A stretch of DNA of 64,000 nt from Panagrolaimus kolymaensis (GCA_028622995.1 JAJQJQ010000006.1:4836001-4900000), one strand, 5' to 3'. Numbered from the stretch's first letter, positions 26,552-39,139 are shown. Numbers and translations: made by a program. The notes: a model not told the origin generated them from the sequence alone.

Positions 26552-28644
26552 TTATTCTTCAGTGAAGTTAATGGTAAACTTTTTGTTTGGAGTAGTTGCT
26601 CGGATGCTTTGAGCCATTTTTGAAAGATCTTCAATAATTTTAGGAATATCTGCTGGCATTTTATCTTGAGCATCACTAGTTGCAAATTCTTTGCCGTTTT
26701 CATATGAACAATATTGATCTTCAAATTCGCAATGAATGGAGTTATCAGCCATGAAAAGGATGGTAAGGCCTTCATGGCCATAATTTTTAAAAGTGAAAAG
26801 AGTTTGTCCAGCAAGTGAATTTGCGACAGCAATATAGACTTCCATAAGACAGAATTTGGATTCAGGGCACATTTCTGCGAAACTAAAAGTAAATAAATAA
26901 TTAGATTGGCTTTAGTGAATGGTTTTTGAAAACTTACTGGGTATAAGTTACACTATTGCTGCATTTTCCTCGAATTTGGCTTCCATAACAATGTTCATAT
27001 TTAACATTAACAACTTCATCACCTTCACAGAAAACGGTGAGCTTACGATAAGTGACGCTTGAGAATTGACGATTATAAACAAGGGTGTTATTATCTTCGA
27101 CGGTTAAAGTGGCACCAGCAAGATAAAATTCTGGGTGATATTTGAAAACATTTGCAAGATTGGGAATGTGAAGGCCAAATTCACATTCGGTATTAGTTGC
27201 GCAAATTTCAAAATCATCCTTGATTTCATCTTCATCAATAGCACTGCAAACTTCTTCACCATCATCAGCTTCGATTGCAGTTTTGGTGTCATCATCATCG
27301 TCACCGTCGATGGCGGTCTTAGTTTCATCGTCATCATCTTCAATAGCGGTTTCAGTTTCTTCTGAATCATCAATGGCAGTGCGAACTTCTTCATCCTCGT
27401 CGTCACCAACAGCAGTGCGGACTTCGTCTTCATCTTCGATAGCTGTTTTTGTTTCATCGTCAACGTCTTCGATAGCAGTTTCGGTTTCTTCTGAGTTATC
27501 ATTGGCAGTGTGAACTTCTTCATCTTCGACTGCGATGGCAGTTTGGGTATCATCATCTTCTTCAATAGAAGCAATGATTTCTTCAACATCGCTAACCGTT
27601 TCAACTTCAGAATCATCTTCATTTTCAATGGCTGTGGCAACTGATTCATTAAAAACATCAAAATCACCTTCAGCTTCACTTTCATCAAGATTTGGGTAAA
27701 TTCCATGATTTTGAGCTTCTTTGATTTCATCTTCAGTGCAAAGGCCAAACGAAGAAGTTTCAGATGTTTCTGATGCATCACAATCAGAGCCATTAATAAC
27801 TTCAACGCTTTCAGGGGCAAAGAATTCATTAATCGCAGATTTAATATCTTCATAATTAACGTTAGCCGCAAACAATTTGCTGACGAATGTGCGTTGTTCA
27901 CCGTTGAGAAGTTCAAGGGCAGCTTCAGCTGTTTCATATTGGAATAAATCAACTTGTGTGAAAGCATAATATGCAACAGCAACTAGATCAACAAGGGATG
28001 GATTTGCAATTGGGTAGCGATTATATGGGGCAAGAAGATCACGACGAGTGCGAGCATTAAGATATGGGCGACGAACTTTCTAAAAATGGATTAGTTTAGT
28101 TTAAGAATAATATTCGAAGTAAATGCTTCAGTGAATATATAAAGTAAAGAAAAAAAGGACTTACAATTGATTCAATTTTTTGTTCAAGATCAACTCCAAT
28201 CACCAAGTGTCGCAATGGCAAACCAATCAAATCTTTTTGAGATTCGTTCAAAGTTTTAAATAAATCCAAAACGGATAACAAAACTTCTTGAACCATTCCA
28301 TTAAAACATTTTTGATTTGAATATGTTTCAACAATCTTTGAGAATGAAAGACCCCGGGGATTTTCGGATACGGTAAGGGTGCATTTGATGTTTTCATCGA
28401 TTAAGATGTCGACGAGACGGGCAATATTTGGGTGAGCAACTGCATCCTTACGAGCTTGTTCAATTTTAGCTTTATAAGCTTCCATATCACCCGTTTCAAA
28501 TTTTGCAATACGAACAACTACAGAAGTATAGTCGGTTCGATCGATGCATTCAAAACATACATCAGCTTCATGTCTCCAAATTTGACGATGGGTAACGAAG
28601 CGAGGAGTAAATAAAGGAGAGTTGAGAAGATATGAACCAGCCAT
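26552..28644 (-). CDS. Pseudokinase-like protein with acidic repeat array
   Basis: Three exons: 28644-28165, 28079-26938 and 26882-26552; 650 residues in frame. The first 250 residues look like a decayed protein-kinase fold. VVVRIAKF stands where VAIK sits. AHPNIARLVDIL matches the HPNI region. LIGLPLRHLVIGVDL stands where HRDLKxxN would be, without the catalytic Asp. ANPSLVDLVAVAYYAFTQVD matches the helix-F region. No glycine loop or DFG is visible, so it would be catalytically dead. Residues of roughly 300-400 are an acidic array of imperfect 12-16-residue repeats (E-T-x-T-A-I-E-D-D/E type). The C-terminal 200 residues hold a Cys-containing globular region I do not recognise. There is no signal peptide or membrane helix. 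No gene name can be given; the kinase reading is an inference from motif order. Confidence 0.7.
27240..27580 (-). repeat. Acidic coding repeat (E-T-x-T-A-I-E-D)
   Basis: About nine degenerate copies of a 36-51-nt coding unit encoding (D/E)n followed by (T/E/K/R)-T-A-I/V-E/D-D. The complementary strand is a GAT/TCA-rich array, which produces long spurious antisense frames (S-S-S-I-A-V). Confidence 0.8.
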
Positions 28645-29734
28645 AATTTACAATGATACGAAAAGTAAAAGTTTTGCAAGAGAGAAGTCTAAAAAATTGG
28701 AATTTAAGCAACGATGGAAAATTTTTAAAAGTAGTTAATTAAATATCCCTAGCTTTTATAAAATTTTAAGAAAAAAGCACAAAGAAAGATGAAACTCAAT
28801 AAAATTCTAGAAGACTTGATGAGGAAAGGGAGAGCAGCTCAACTGCTTTTAATAAATGCAAAACTGAATGAATGAATTGAAAGAGCGGACGATGGGCAAG
28901 TTTCTTTTTTTGCGCTCAGCTGACCCAGCATCGGCCTTTCGTTGTCTCAACAACCAATAATAAATAATGATTTGGCATTTTTATCCCTTTGCTTTTTGGA
29001 ATTTATGATAATAAAAAATAGCTTTAGGTTAATTAACAATTAATAAAAATTCTTTAAGGATAAAAATGGAGTGTTTTCTCTAAGTCATATGCATATGTAT
29101 GTGGTGGTTTGTTTGGTACTAACAACATACATGCGTACTCATTCATAATTGGAATGAAAATCGATACATCCAAAAAAGAGAAAAGTTGAAACAATTTTTT
29201 TAAGCGAATGGTGCAGATATGGAAAATCATTTTTTTTTACTAAGATATTAACTAAGAAATAAATTCTACTGAGTTGTAAATTAGTGATAAACTATTAGAA
29301 ACAACATTTTTTTATTTTTTTTTTCAAATAAAATGCTTTTTTTGCAGAAGAAACTAAAAAATTTGAAGTTTGCTTTCCTTCGAAAAAAGAAATCAGCTGA
29401 GCAAATTTAAAAATAAAAAATAAACAAACAAAAAAGTAATCTCTTTTTTTGTTGACGCAAAATCTTTATTTTCTAACACATATAAATATTTTTAATTTAG
29501 AGAGTCATTGCAACTTTTTCAAACAATAAAAATTTTTGTATCGTTTTTAAAATATTAATTTGTTTTATTATTTGATTTTATTGTAGAGTGTGTTAATTAC
29601 AAATTAGAGAAGTCGTTGTTAAATAGCATAAAAATATTTATTTTTTGGAATTTCTAAAGCTGGTCTATTTACATTTATGTGATTTTAAAAAGTTGAGATC
29701 GACTAAAATGATAGGCACATTAACTATTTTTTTA
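28645..29734. other. Intergenic, no gene seen
   Basis: 1.1 kb of AT-rich sequence between two minus-strand genes, with poly-T tracts. No coding signal. Confidence 0.55.
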
Positions 29735-32604
29735 TTAAACAAAAACCGATTCATCTTTATCGTGGTCTTTGTTCTTTCTCGTCACCACAACAATTTTTTC
29801 TGGAACATCTTTATTATCGGTTATTAGTTCTGTCACAGGAATTTCCGAGACATCATTTTCTAATGGTGCTGTTGCTGCAGGAAACTCCATTCTTGAATAA
29901 AATCTACCATAATCTTGTGAAACTTGGATATAACCATAAGCATCTGATTGAACCTCCAAAAATGCTGATAACCTTTGACGAATTATTTCAAATGAGGGTC
30001 GATCTTCAGGATTCGGAGCCCACATTTCTTCCATCATTTTATACCTTTAAAAGAGATGATGAAATATTTTTTAATCTTCTTTCCCTTTTTTCAAGCAACT
30101 TACAATTCGTCAGGACAATAATCAGGCTTTGGAAGCCGATTTCCAGCTAATAAATATTCAAGCATATCAGATGGTTGTATGGAATGATAAGGCGTGTCTC
30201 CGGCAGTAAAAAGCTCATAAAGAAGGACACCATAACTCCATCTAAAAAGAAAAATGAACAAAAATTTTAATTACAATTGAAAAATAGTATTAAAGGATGC
30301 AATGATGTTGTTGTCGCAAAAAGCTTAAAATTGGGGTTGCAAAATGGCGCAGGTATAATAATTTTGTAGCGTGAAAATAATTTAAATTTTTTATTTTGCA
30401 AAAATTATATTTCTAAAGCTTGTTGAAATTCGTGTTTCAAAAATTCAACGAATGACATTTAATCTTTCTTACATCATAAAAAATATTTTTTGACTTACAC
30501 ATCAGTTTTGGAAGTAAATTCAGCTAATTTTAAAGCTTCAATTGCCATCCATTTGATTGGCAGTTTTCCAACTTTTGTTGTGTATAAAGCTTCTTGAGAA
30601 TATCGACAAAGACCAAAGTCGCTTATCTATAAAATAAAAAATTTTTAATGCGGAGGGTTTTATGTTTTTTTTGACAACAAAAAAATGGAAAAAAAATGAT
30701 GACAACTTGATTACCTTTGCAACCATTCGCTTTGTGATTAAAACATTTCTGCATGCAATGTCTCGATGAATAAAATTTCTAGAACTTAAATAAACAAGTC
30801 CATCAGAAATTTGCCATGAAAATGAAAGCAAATCTCGAAGGTTTAAACAAAAATCTGCTTGAGCAGGGCAATCAGCTTCCGGATCCTAATAGAAAAAAGA
30901 AAATTGTTGATTATGGAAAGGTTGAAAATGAAATCAAAAATATAAGCAGCTTACGATTAGAATGTATTCTTTATGGCGACGAAGAAGGGTAAGTAAGTCG
31001 CCATTTGCGCAATATTCAACAATTAAAAGAGGCTCATAAATCGATGAAACACAACCAATCATACTCAAAACATGAGGATGGTAACCCAAATTTTTCATAA
31101 ATGCTATTTCTTTTTTAAGCTCATCTCTAAAAAAATAAACAAAAGGTTATTCGCATATTCAATGAGTCTCATAACAAAAAAAAATTTTGGAAAAAAATTA
31201 TTTTAAATCTTACCTGCTTTCATCATCCGCATGAGAATGAAGCATTTTAATTGCAACTTCATTATCTCTATTTTCTGCCATTTCAAGAGCAAAATTAATA
31301 TTTCCAATGTTTTCCAATAATGGATTTTTGCCTTTCAAATACCCTTTGAAAACAGAAGCAAAAGCGCCAGAGCCGAGTTTAGTAGTTTTATCAATCAACA
31401 AATCATTAATGGGAACTTCCCATTTATCATATTCAATTTTTGAAGGATCCATGTGGGTAGTAACATATTCATTGGCTCCGGGATTAGTTAATACCGTGCC
31501 ATTTGCATTTCGGCGGAACATTCCACCTTGTCCATAAAAACTGTGAAAAAAATTTTTTAAAGTGCTCTAAAAATTGGGAAAGAGACACAACTTACTTAAC
31601 GCGTAAAGATGTAAACCTATATCTCATTTTGAGAACACAAATACAACCACAACATAAAGCAACGATGATAACCGTTGCACAAATTGCTATGATAGCATAG
31701 AGCAAAGGTCCATTTCCTGGATCGGTGGTTGTACTTGCTAAAAGAAATAATCATGTCATTTATCGCTAATAACAAATAAAATTCGTCTTTTTGGTATTTT
31801 AAATATGATTGGAAACACTTCATTATATTTAAGTTCCAGACAGGGTTTATGGACCTCCTCCTTCTAATGTTTTTATGAACTTACAAATAGTGGTTGATGT
31901 AACCCCAGCGCCGGACGTGTTGTTTGAAATCAAAGGGTAGAGAGTAATGTTTACGGCGGCTTAAAAAATAATGTTACTATTAATTTAACTCTTAATTACA
32001 AATCTAACTTTCAGTATACGAAATATCAAAATTAAAAATTATACTTGTTACGTTAAATAAAGGTAAATTTGCCAAGTCTTTACATGTTTTTAAGCTAGAA
32101 TATTGTGATTATGTTAAATGATACAAAGTGAATTGTTTACGGTTGATCACTACGTTTAGTAAAATTATCTTTTACTTCGAAAATATATGCTACTGATTTA
32201 ATATCAAGTTGAACAAAACGAAGTGAATCTGAACAATTTGAGAAAACGATCTATAAATAAAGGAACATTAGCTTTCAATAAATTCATATACCAACTTTAA
32301 TATCAGGGTTGTCAACAAAAGTAATATTTGTGAAACAGCTACATGGTGTAGTTTTTATTATTGGTGATAAAACTATTCCAGATTCATCGTAATTTAAGGT
32401 TTGATTTTTAGTGCAATTGCACAGTCCAGTATTTGTTGCAAGAGTATTTGTTACAAAAGTACTTCCAGGAGCGATTGAATTATGAATATTAGTGGTTAAA
32501 GTGGATGAACTCTCTCCAGAACTTGAACTCAAACAGCAAAAAATAATAATAAAATTTAGACATAGACTAAAATAATTTTTCTTTAACACACATTTCAACT
32601 TCAT
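29735..32604 (-). CDS. Receptor tyrosine kinase, nematode KIN-16/OLD-1-like
   Basis: Eleven exons: 32604-32296, 32250-32141, 32094-32009, 31959-31885, 31737-31596, 31540-31214, 31126-30955, 30885-30715, 30626-30499, 30241-30104 and 30044-29735; 655 residues in frame. A signal peptide (about 1-30) leads to a small extracellular part with N-glycosylation sites and four to six Cys. The membrane helix is LLYAIIAICATVIIVALCCGCICVL's hydrophobic core (about 206-229). In the kinase domain, KLGSGAFASVFKG is the Gly loop, VAIKML holds the ATP-site Lys (about 338), IHRDIACRNVL is the catalytic loop (about 447) and ISDFGLCRYS holds the Mg Asp. KLPIKWMAIEAL and SYGVLLYELFTAGDTPY follow. HRDIACRN and KWMAIEAL mark it as a tyrosine kinase. 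The short ectodomain is typical of the nematode-expanded KIN-15/16 family, whose ligands are mostly unknown. The tail carries YGYIQVSQDYGRFYSR, a possible tyrosine phospho-site cluster. All catalytic residues are present. Confidence 0.92.
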
Positions 32605-33035
32605 TCTTTATGTCGTTATGTTGCTAAACTGTTTTTTATTTTATTTTTCATCAACCTTGTTGTTAAGATGATTATAGCTTTTTTTATGTCTTTGATGAGC
32701 GTTTTTTCCTCATCATCGTTATCGCTCAGAGTCGTCTATAAGTAGTCAAAAGAAGGAAGGCAGAAAGAAGAATGAAAAAGAACAAATGATTCATGTACGT
32801 ACATAGGAGCGAGCAAGAAGCAAAGACAATGACAAAAAAAGAAGAGTTAATCCATCCGACGATAAAAGCCAATCCCTTCATCATCTTTTGCACACGTTAA
32901 ATAAATTATCTTTTTTATTGATCGAAAAAATAAATAAGATACTGTAAAAAAGATTTTCACAATGTTTTGAAATCGAAAAAAGTGAAGAGTGTTGGTTATC
33001 AAAAAAAAAATACATGTAGTCTTATGCTTTGTGTC
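32605..33035. other. Intergenic, no gene seen
   Basis: About 430 bases between two minus-strand genes. Upstream region of the receptor kinase; nothing else recognised. Confidence 0.5.
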
Positions 33036-34635
33036 TCAGCGTTGGTCATCAGAACCTGTTAATAATGATTCTTCCATATGTTGTTTGCTTTCCTTAAATG
33101 ATGAGGATGATATCGATGATCTTTTGATTCGAGGATAAGCCTTTTCAAATTCAGCTTCTTCTTTATCAAGTCGTAATTTGATGCTATAAATAATGCATGT
33201 AGCGATGATGACGGGTAAAAAGCAGGCTACATAATGTCGATATGTTACTCCAACAAAGAGAATATGCATCAATTTCTGAAATCACAATTTTTCATAATCC
33301 GTTTCATCTTTAAAATTTTACACAACAAAAACTTACTACAAGAAACGTAGCATCAAATGGAATTTCATTTGGTAAACCTTTAACAATGGGTGGAAGAGTG
33401 GATGGCCTTGTGGATTGTTTTTTAGCAAGTACACCAATTTCAAATTTATTTCGGAATTGTTCAATATTTGCAGCTTTATAACTTCCATAAGCAAAATCTT
33501 CTTTGGTGAATGGTGGATGGGTATTAGGATTTTCAAATTCAAGAAATTGAACATAAAGCATTTGATTTTTACAATATTTTCGAATAATAAAAATTGAACC
33601 CTAAAAATATTCTTTTCACTAAACTCCCCAATCTATGATAACTGACTTCAGGCAATTTCATAATTGTTTCCAATTCCGAAACTAAAACAGCATCAAAAAC
33701 TTGAGGATTTGGAGTTAAAATGGTTTCACGAAAAACGATGGTACTAAATTTCCAAAATTCAGTTTGAAATGTTGTATCCATATTTAATAAACGATCACAA
33801 TCAATTATATTGTTACCATAATAAGATTGTTGATGAGTGGTTTGGCAAACACATTGTCGATCAGTTCGATGAGCATTGCAAATAACGGGAATTGAAAGGG
33901 CATTTTTCTCGCAAAAATTACCCATTCCAGGATTCATCATTCGATTTAAAGGCACAATATGGATGCTCTAAAAATGGGTTAATTTAAAACCCTTTAAATG
34001 TCAAATAGTTGTTGCAAAAAAAAATTTAAACATGGTCCCTCACAACTTTTTTTCTATCTTTTAAAAATTAAACTAACTTCTCGAACATCAGTAACTCCAT
34101 ATCGATTTTTATGTGTTGCCATATAAGTTGCTAAGCTATGAACGGCCACACGAATTTGTTCAAAAGCTTTTTCATAATGTGAAAATGTTGAATTCAAAGG
34201 AAATGCAGCACGATTCTTCAAAACCGCAAATTGAAGCATAACAGTTTTATGCCCAATGCATTTCTTCCTCAAAAATACAACATTTTTTGATGGAATTCGA
34301 AGCACATCTTCAATGACGAAAGCCATTTCAATATCAAATTCAGGCCAAGTATAACCAACCCAATTGCTTGAAGTTATATCAACTTTAAATTCCATAACAA
34401 AATATCGAACAAACGGAGAATTTAAATCATAACACAGCGGGTAAATATTTGTATAAGTTGCATATTCAGAAACATAACAAAGGCATTTCTGAGCCATATT
34501 ATGGCTATTACAAGTCATATGGCCTTCAAGAGGACATCCAACTGGGCCTTCAACAACATTTCTAATCAACGTTGAGCTTGAAACAACAAAAGTTGTGAAA
34601 AAAAATAAAAAACAGCGAAAGAGAAAAAGAAACAT
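33036..34635 (-). CDS. Type I membrane protein with two repeated Cys ectodomain modules, unknown family
   Basis: Four exons: 34635-34078, 33967-33647, 33600-33337 and 33275-33036; 460 residues. A signal peptide (FLFLFRCFLFFFTTFVVSSS) begins the protein. The ectodomain seems to contain two related modules. Each starts with a short Cys-rich segment (GHMTCNSHNMAQKCLCYVSE; NAHRTDRQCVCQTTHQ), then a Tyr/Asn-rich linker with one Cys, then a beta-rich stretch ending ...FDIEMAFVIEDVL or ...FDAVLVSELETIMKLP. This is an SEA-like pattern, but the similarity is weak. A hydrophobic helix near the C-terminus (HYVACFLPVIIATCIIYSI) is followed by a short Ser/Lys-rich cytoplasmic tail. Three introns fall at codon boundaries. 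I know no named homologue. The duplication and membrane topology are what can be supported. Confidence 0.75.
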
Positions 34636-35742
34636 TTTCTTTTCTTTGATTTAAAAAAATCAAATAACCTTATTTTGTCGGTTATTTTTTTTTGTGAAAA
34701 AAAAATCAGGAGAAAATTTAATTATCCACTTTTACTGAATGCATAATTTAATAAATAAATAAAGTAAAATCTTGGAGGTAACGATTTTTTTTAAATTGTT
34801 TTCGTAAAAAAAAAAATGATTTTGACAATGAACTGAATAAAAATATTTTGGTATACATGAAATAATAAAAAACTTTAATTGATGTTTGAACACACGCTCA
34901 TATTAAAACCCTAAAGAGCTTTTCCAATATTAGCATATTTGGTTTATTTAACTATGGACTATTGGTGCATAAAACAGCCAAATGCAAAGTGTCTTTCATT
35001 GAAGCAAACATACAGTAGTAACAAAAAAAGTATTTTGTTACAACTGCACTTTTATAAATTTTGCTACTATCGATCTTTTTTTAAACTAATGTCTGCCATT
35101 TTTTCTTTATCTTCCTTTAGAAATCAATAGCTATTTCCATCGTTCATTCTTTTTGAGCTGTGATCGTTAAGATCTTTTAAAGATTCATATTTCTAGCGAC
35201 AACAAAAAAAGTTGCTTAATATTTTAAATACCAATTTGTTTTAAAAATTGGGAGTATTCCTTCTTTAATTAATCATTCCTTAATTAATATTTGTTAAGAA
35301 GCTTATAACTTTTAAGCAACTAAAATAAGAGGCCAACAATTTATCATTGCTTCACTTTTTTATTATAAGTGATCAATTACCTCTTTTGTTTGTGTAGAAA
35401 AATTTTAAAAGGTAAAACTTTTTGATAATAATAAAAAAGTTCAAGGACATGTTGACCTTTTTCCTTTTTTTAAGAATATCAAAAAATAAGAAAAAGAATT
35501 ACCTTCGAAACAACAAAATTGCAACAAAGAAGAAGCAACATCGGGTGTATAAAAAGCTATAAAAAGCTTATCGATCGTGTTTTGTTGATGCTTGACTTCT
35601 TTTTTTATTTTCACGGATTCAGCAGGAAATTATTTTTTTATTGCTGAAAAAAAAATTCCAAAAAAACTGATAGATATTGTTGCATTTTGATTCTTTGATT
35701 TTTTGAATTTTAGCCGCTTCATTTTATTTTTGCTACGAAAAA
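34636..35742. other. Intergenic between divergent genes, no gene seen
   Basis: 1.1 kb, AT-rich, likely carrying both promoters. One 63-codon plus-strand open frame is unsupported. Confidence 0.55.
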
Positions 35743-37729
35743 ATGGATTTTTCTGAAACTGTTGGAAAGAGTGAATATTCGGTAGCCTGGGTTATTGAAA
35801 TGTTAAAGGAATCAGATGAAAAATTTAATAAATTATCTAAAAACGGAATTGTTAAGGTTTGAGTTTTTAGTAATGGTAAACTTGAAATGTGTATTAAATT
35901 CTTTTTTTTTTCTAGGTAGAACAAAAAAATCTCAGTGGAATCGGATACATGTCATTCATTATTCGACTTTCATTTTATTTTGCCATCAATGAAAATGATA
36001 ATGATGAACCTTTCAATGTTATTTGTAAAGTAAGTACTAGCATTTTGAACTTTGAAAAAATGGATACGAGCAAGTTTGCAAAAAATGGAAGAAAAGAATT
36101 CGTATCAATAAAAAATAGCGATGCCATTAAAGATGATATCGCGATGTTGCACTTTTATTGCCGTGTTTTTTACACTTTATTTTTTTCATTATTAGAAAGT
36201 TTTCTTTTCTTTTGTAAGCGATAGTTTTTTCTAAAAGTTGATGGAGATCAAAATCTTTTTTTTTCAAATGAAATAAGTAATTCACAGAAAAATATAAAGC
36301 GTTTTTAAGATTCCAACAACTCAAATGGTTTACAAAAATTTTAAGACATCTGATAAGAATGGCACTCAATGTAATAATAATGTAAGAAGATTACCATTTT
36401 TTTTGCATTCCATTTATAGAATTTACTCCATTTTTAGAGCCATAGCGGAAGATTTGAAGCTTTTATCGAAAAAGCTCATAATCGCGAATGTTTTGTTTAT
36501 TCTTCGTTTGTTTCAAAATTGGAAATTAATACTCCGAAAATTTATTTTGTTGAAGAAAAAGATGATTTTAAAGAAGGATGTATTTTAATGTCAGATATTT
36601 CAAATGATGGAGTCCTTCATAATATTTTAAAAGAAATGAATTATCAAAAAGTAAGAAATCTGACAAAGAAATAATGGTTTCGAGCAAAAAGAAGCCGATC
36701 ATTTTTTTTCTTCTTTTAATTGTTGCTTTTTTAAGATTGAAACTGTGATAAAATGCACCGCAGAAATGCACGCAAAAAGTCAAACATTATCAAAGGAAAT
36801 ATTTGAAAACCTCAAATTTGATAATTGTATTGAAGTTCCGGTAAGTTAAATAAAAAGAAACCACGAGACTTTGATAATAAAACCAAGAAGAAAAAAACTG
36901 TTTTAGAAGGATCCATTAAATGCTCTCTTAAAAATAGATTCAAAAATTATTCAAAAGTATAAATTGGAATTGAATGAACTTTGGAGTCAACCACAAATTG
37001 TTGATTCTCATTTAAAATATGGTAAGTTAAAAAGAATTTTAAATAATCGGGTTAATAAAATTAGATAATTTTTTTCATTTCAATTTTAGGCCTCTCTCCT
37101 GTTGTTTCTCATGGTGATTTTTGGGCAAATAATATTTTCTTTTTAAAAAATGAAGATGGCAAAGCTTCTGATACCGTTTATACTTTCTTGGATTGGCAAT
37201 TAACTTCTCGAGGTTAACATACCTTTTTTTTTGTCTATTTGTTACAACTTGCACATTTTATAGGAAACGGATTAAATGACCTTGCAAGATTTTTGTGTAT
37301 CAGCGTTGAAGCAGATCTTTTTCAAAAGCATCGAAATGATTTTCTTCAAATTTATTTGCATAATTTCAATTCTAAATCCAATGAATTAGGTTTATTCAAT
37401 GTTTATACTTCACAATTGGTAAGCATTTCCCTTGAAAAATTGGTCTCATTTTCAAATTCGAAGTTATGATTTTTGCTGTAATTTATTTCCTTTCTAAAAT
37501 ATTTACCCAAAATATTTTTCCTTTTTTGTTGACTAAAAACGGAATTTTTTAGGTCCAAGAAATGTTTCATGAACAATCAAAATCTGAGCTATCATTTTCT
37601 TTGACCATTTTATTTAATTTTTATGCTCATACAAAAGACAAAGAAACAAAGGAAAGAATTTTGAAAAGAATTGAAGGAATTGTTGATTATTGCTTTTCAT
37701 CAAACGAAAGCCAACAAAGAAATAATTGA
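35743..37729 (+). CDS. CHK/EcKinase-like small-molecule kinase
   Basis: Nine exons: 35743-35856, 35916-36029, 36310-36381, 36438-36650, 36736-36840, 36907-37021, 37090-37212, 37264-37418 and 37553-37729; 395 residues in frame. The Brenner-type catalytic motif is SHGDFWANNIFFL (family HGDxWxxN), followed by YTFLDWQLTSRGNGLNDLARFL, the metal-binding D-x-Q region. These are the hallmarks of the CHK kinase-like/EcKinase (DUF1679) group, related to choline kinases and to insect ecdysteroid 22-kinases; nematodes have many copies. N-terminal motifs are GIGYMSFIIRL and VICKIPTT, the latter carrying the ATP-site Lys. The substrate is unknown; sterol or choline phosphorylation are the family precedents. 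No signal peptide is present, so it is probably cytosolic. Confidence 0.9.
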
Positions 37730-37951
37730 AACCTTAAAATTTTTTTGTGGGAAAATTTCATAAAAAAAATATCAAATGCTTGCTTTTCCTTTCTTTAAAA
37801 AAACAAATAATAAATAAATGATGCTGTTCCAATAAAAATGGACAACAACAAAAAAGTCTTGTTTGAAAATAAATTTTACCCAAACTAAAAATCACATAAA
37901 CACATGTTTACTCAGATTGACCATTAAAAGAAGAGAAAAAGTCTGACAAGG

Positions 37952-37971
37952 TATAAAAGCCGTATAAAAGA
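37952..37971 (+). promoter_or_regulatory. Duplicated TATA-like box upstream of the ShK gene
   Basis: Two TATAAAAG/TATAAAAG-like boxes about 11 bases apart, 52-70 bases upstream of the start codon at 38022. An identical TATAAAAG precedes the paralogous ShK gene at 42044. Confidence 0.5.
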
Positions 37972-38021
37972 AAAGTTTAAAACCATTCAATTTTGTCCAT
38001 CAAAAAGATATATTTTGCAAA

Positions 38022-38707
38022 ATGAAAAGTTTTCTCGCTTTAGTTTTCATTGTTGCAACTTTAATTGAATTTTCTAATGCCCAAACATGTCCTATTGGAA
38101 GTGTTGAAACAGGACCATGTATTGGTGCTTGCCCAAATACCGCTGATACTTGCGTTACTGGAGCAAACCCAATTTGTTGTGGTATTATTCCAACTACATC
38201 ATCGATTGCCACCACTTCTGTAACTATTTCGGGTGCAACAGTAACTGCATCACCAGGATGTATTGGACCATGCTTCGATAATGCATGTCCTACAAGTTAC
38301 ACATGTAATACAGTTACACAAGAATGTTGTTTATCCTCTGCAACAACATCATCAACCACTTGTCGTGATTTACTCAACCCGCTAACAGGTGTAAGTGATT
38401 GTCCTTCTCGAGCATTTCTTTGCAACAATGCAACTTATTATACTCTCATGACTCAACAATGCCCAAGAACTTGTGGACGCTGCAATTCAACTTCATCATC
38501 TTCAACCGTTTCATCAACATGTAAGTTTTTTTTTGAAACTCTTCCATAATATTGTGACATTTCTTTTTTTCAGGTGTCGATCGACTCAACCCTACCTCGG
38601 GTATAAGTGATTGCCCAACATTATCATACCTTTGCAATAACACAATTTATACTACTGTCATGACTCAACAATGCCCACTTACCTGTGGACGTTGTAGCAG
38701 TGGATAA
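38022..38707 (+). CDS. Secreted double-ShK-domain protein
   Basis: Two exons, 38022-38520 and 38574-38707, 210 residues. A signal peptide (MKSFLALVFIVATLIEFSNA) is followed by short Cys modules separated by Ser/Thr-rich linkers. Then comes ShK domain 1 (CRDLLNPLTGVSDCPSRAFL ... CPRTCGRC), a Ser/Thr linker where the intron falls, and ShK domain 2 (CVDRLNPTSGISDCPTLSYL ... CPLTCGRC) ending CSSG. The intron sits exactly at the first Cys of domain 2, which suggests the second domain was added as an exon. Paralogous to the genes at 10158 and 42044. The mucin-like linkers imply O-glycosylation. Extracellular role unknown; cuticle, vulval or pharyngeal secretion are possibilities only. Confidence 0.88.
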
Positions 38708-38919
38708 ACTGAATCTTTTAGCCTTCCAAAAATTTTAATAATAAAAGTCAGATAATTTTGTATATTTTTGTATTCACAAGTTAATTATTTAATAAAAATT
38801 CATGTTATTGTAGTCTTAACTTGGGTCTGTCCTACCGCCATATTAACAATGAGTATTAAAAAATATATCCAGGACTTGGTTATTAGATTTCTTAGGAGAA
38901 TGTAAAGAGAATTAGCAGT
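38708..38919. other. Intergenic 3' flank of the ShK gene
   Basis: Contains an AATAAA polyadenylation-like signal. The hAT-type element begins just beyond. Confidence 0.5.
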
Positions 38920-38927
38920 ATCAGTAC

Positions 38928-39139
38928 CATGGATGGACGGAATTAAAAATTTTTAAACGGAAGGAAGTACGGAAGGAATTAAAACCCGAAAAAAGGCGGA
39001 ATTCCGGAAGTAAACGGAAGGAAGCGGAATTTTTATAACCAGATAGCCACTTCCGTTTAACGCGGAAGGAACACGGAAGTAAAAAAAAGGCGGAATTCCG
39101 CGGAAGACGGAAGCGGAAGTGGAATTCCGTCCATCCCTG
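38928..39139. mobile_element. hAT-type MITE with 8-bp target duplication
   Basis: A 212-bp element flanked on both sides by ATCAGTAC (38920-38927 and 39140-39147). The left end reads CATGGATGGACGGAATT. The right end, reverse-complemented, reads CAGGGATGGACGGAATT. hAT transposons have 8-bp target duplications and TIRs beginning CAGGGNTG, so this fits well; the left end has one change (T for G) in that motif. The interior is built from repeats of CGGAAG and GGAATTCC and codes for nothing, so it would move only with a transposase supplied elsewhere. It is GC-richer than its surroundings. Confidence 0.85.

Noticed and set aside
26518..26832. 104-codon Leu/Lys-rich minus-strand frame over the last exon of the pseudokinase gene
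   Set aside because: The alternative frame (MCPESKFCLMEVYIAVANSL...) has balanced composition and joins in phase through the 26883-26937 intron.
27104..27982. Long second minus-strand open frame (292 codons) rich in K, L, M and T, and plus-strand Ser-rich frames opposite
   Set aside because: Shadow frames of the acidic repeat gene: the GAT/GAA-rich coding repeat stays open in other frames. The acidic frame splices cleanly at both ends.
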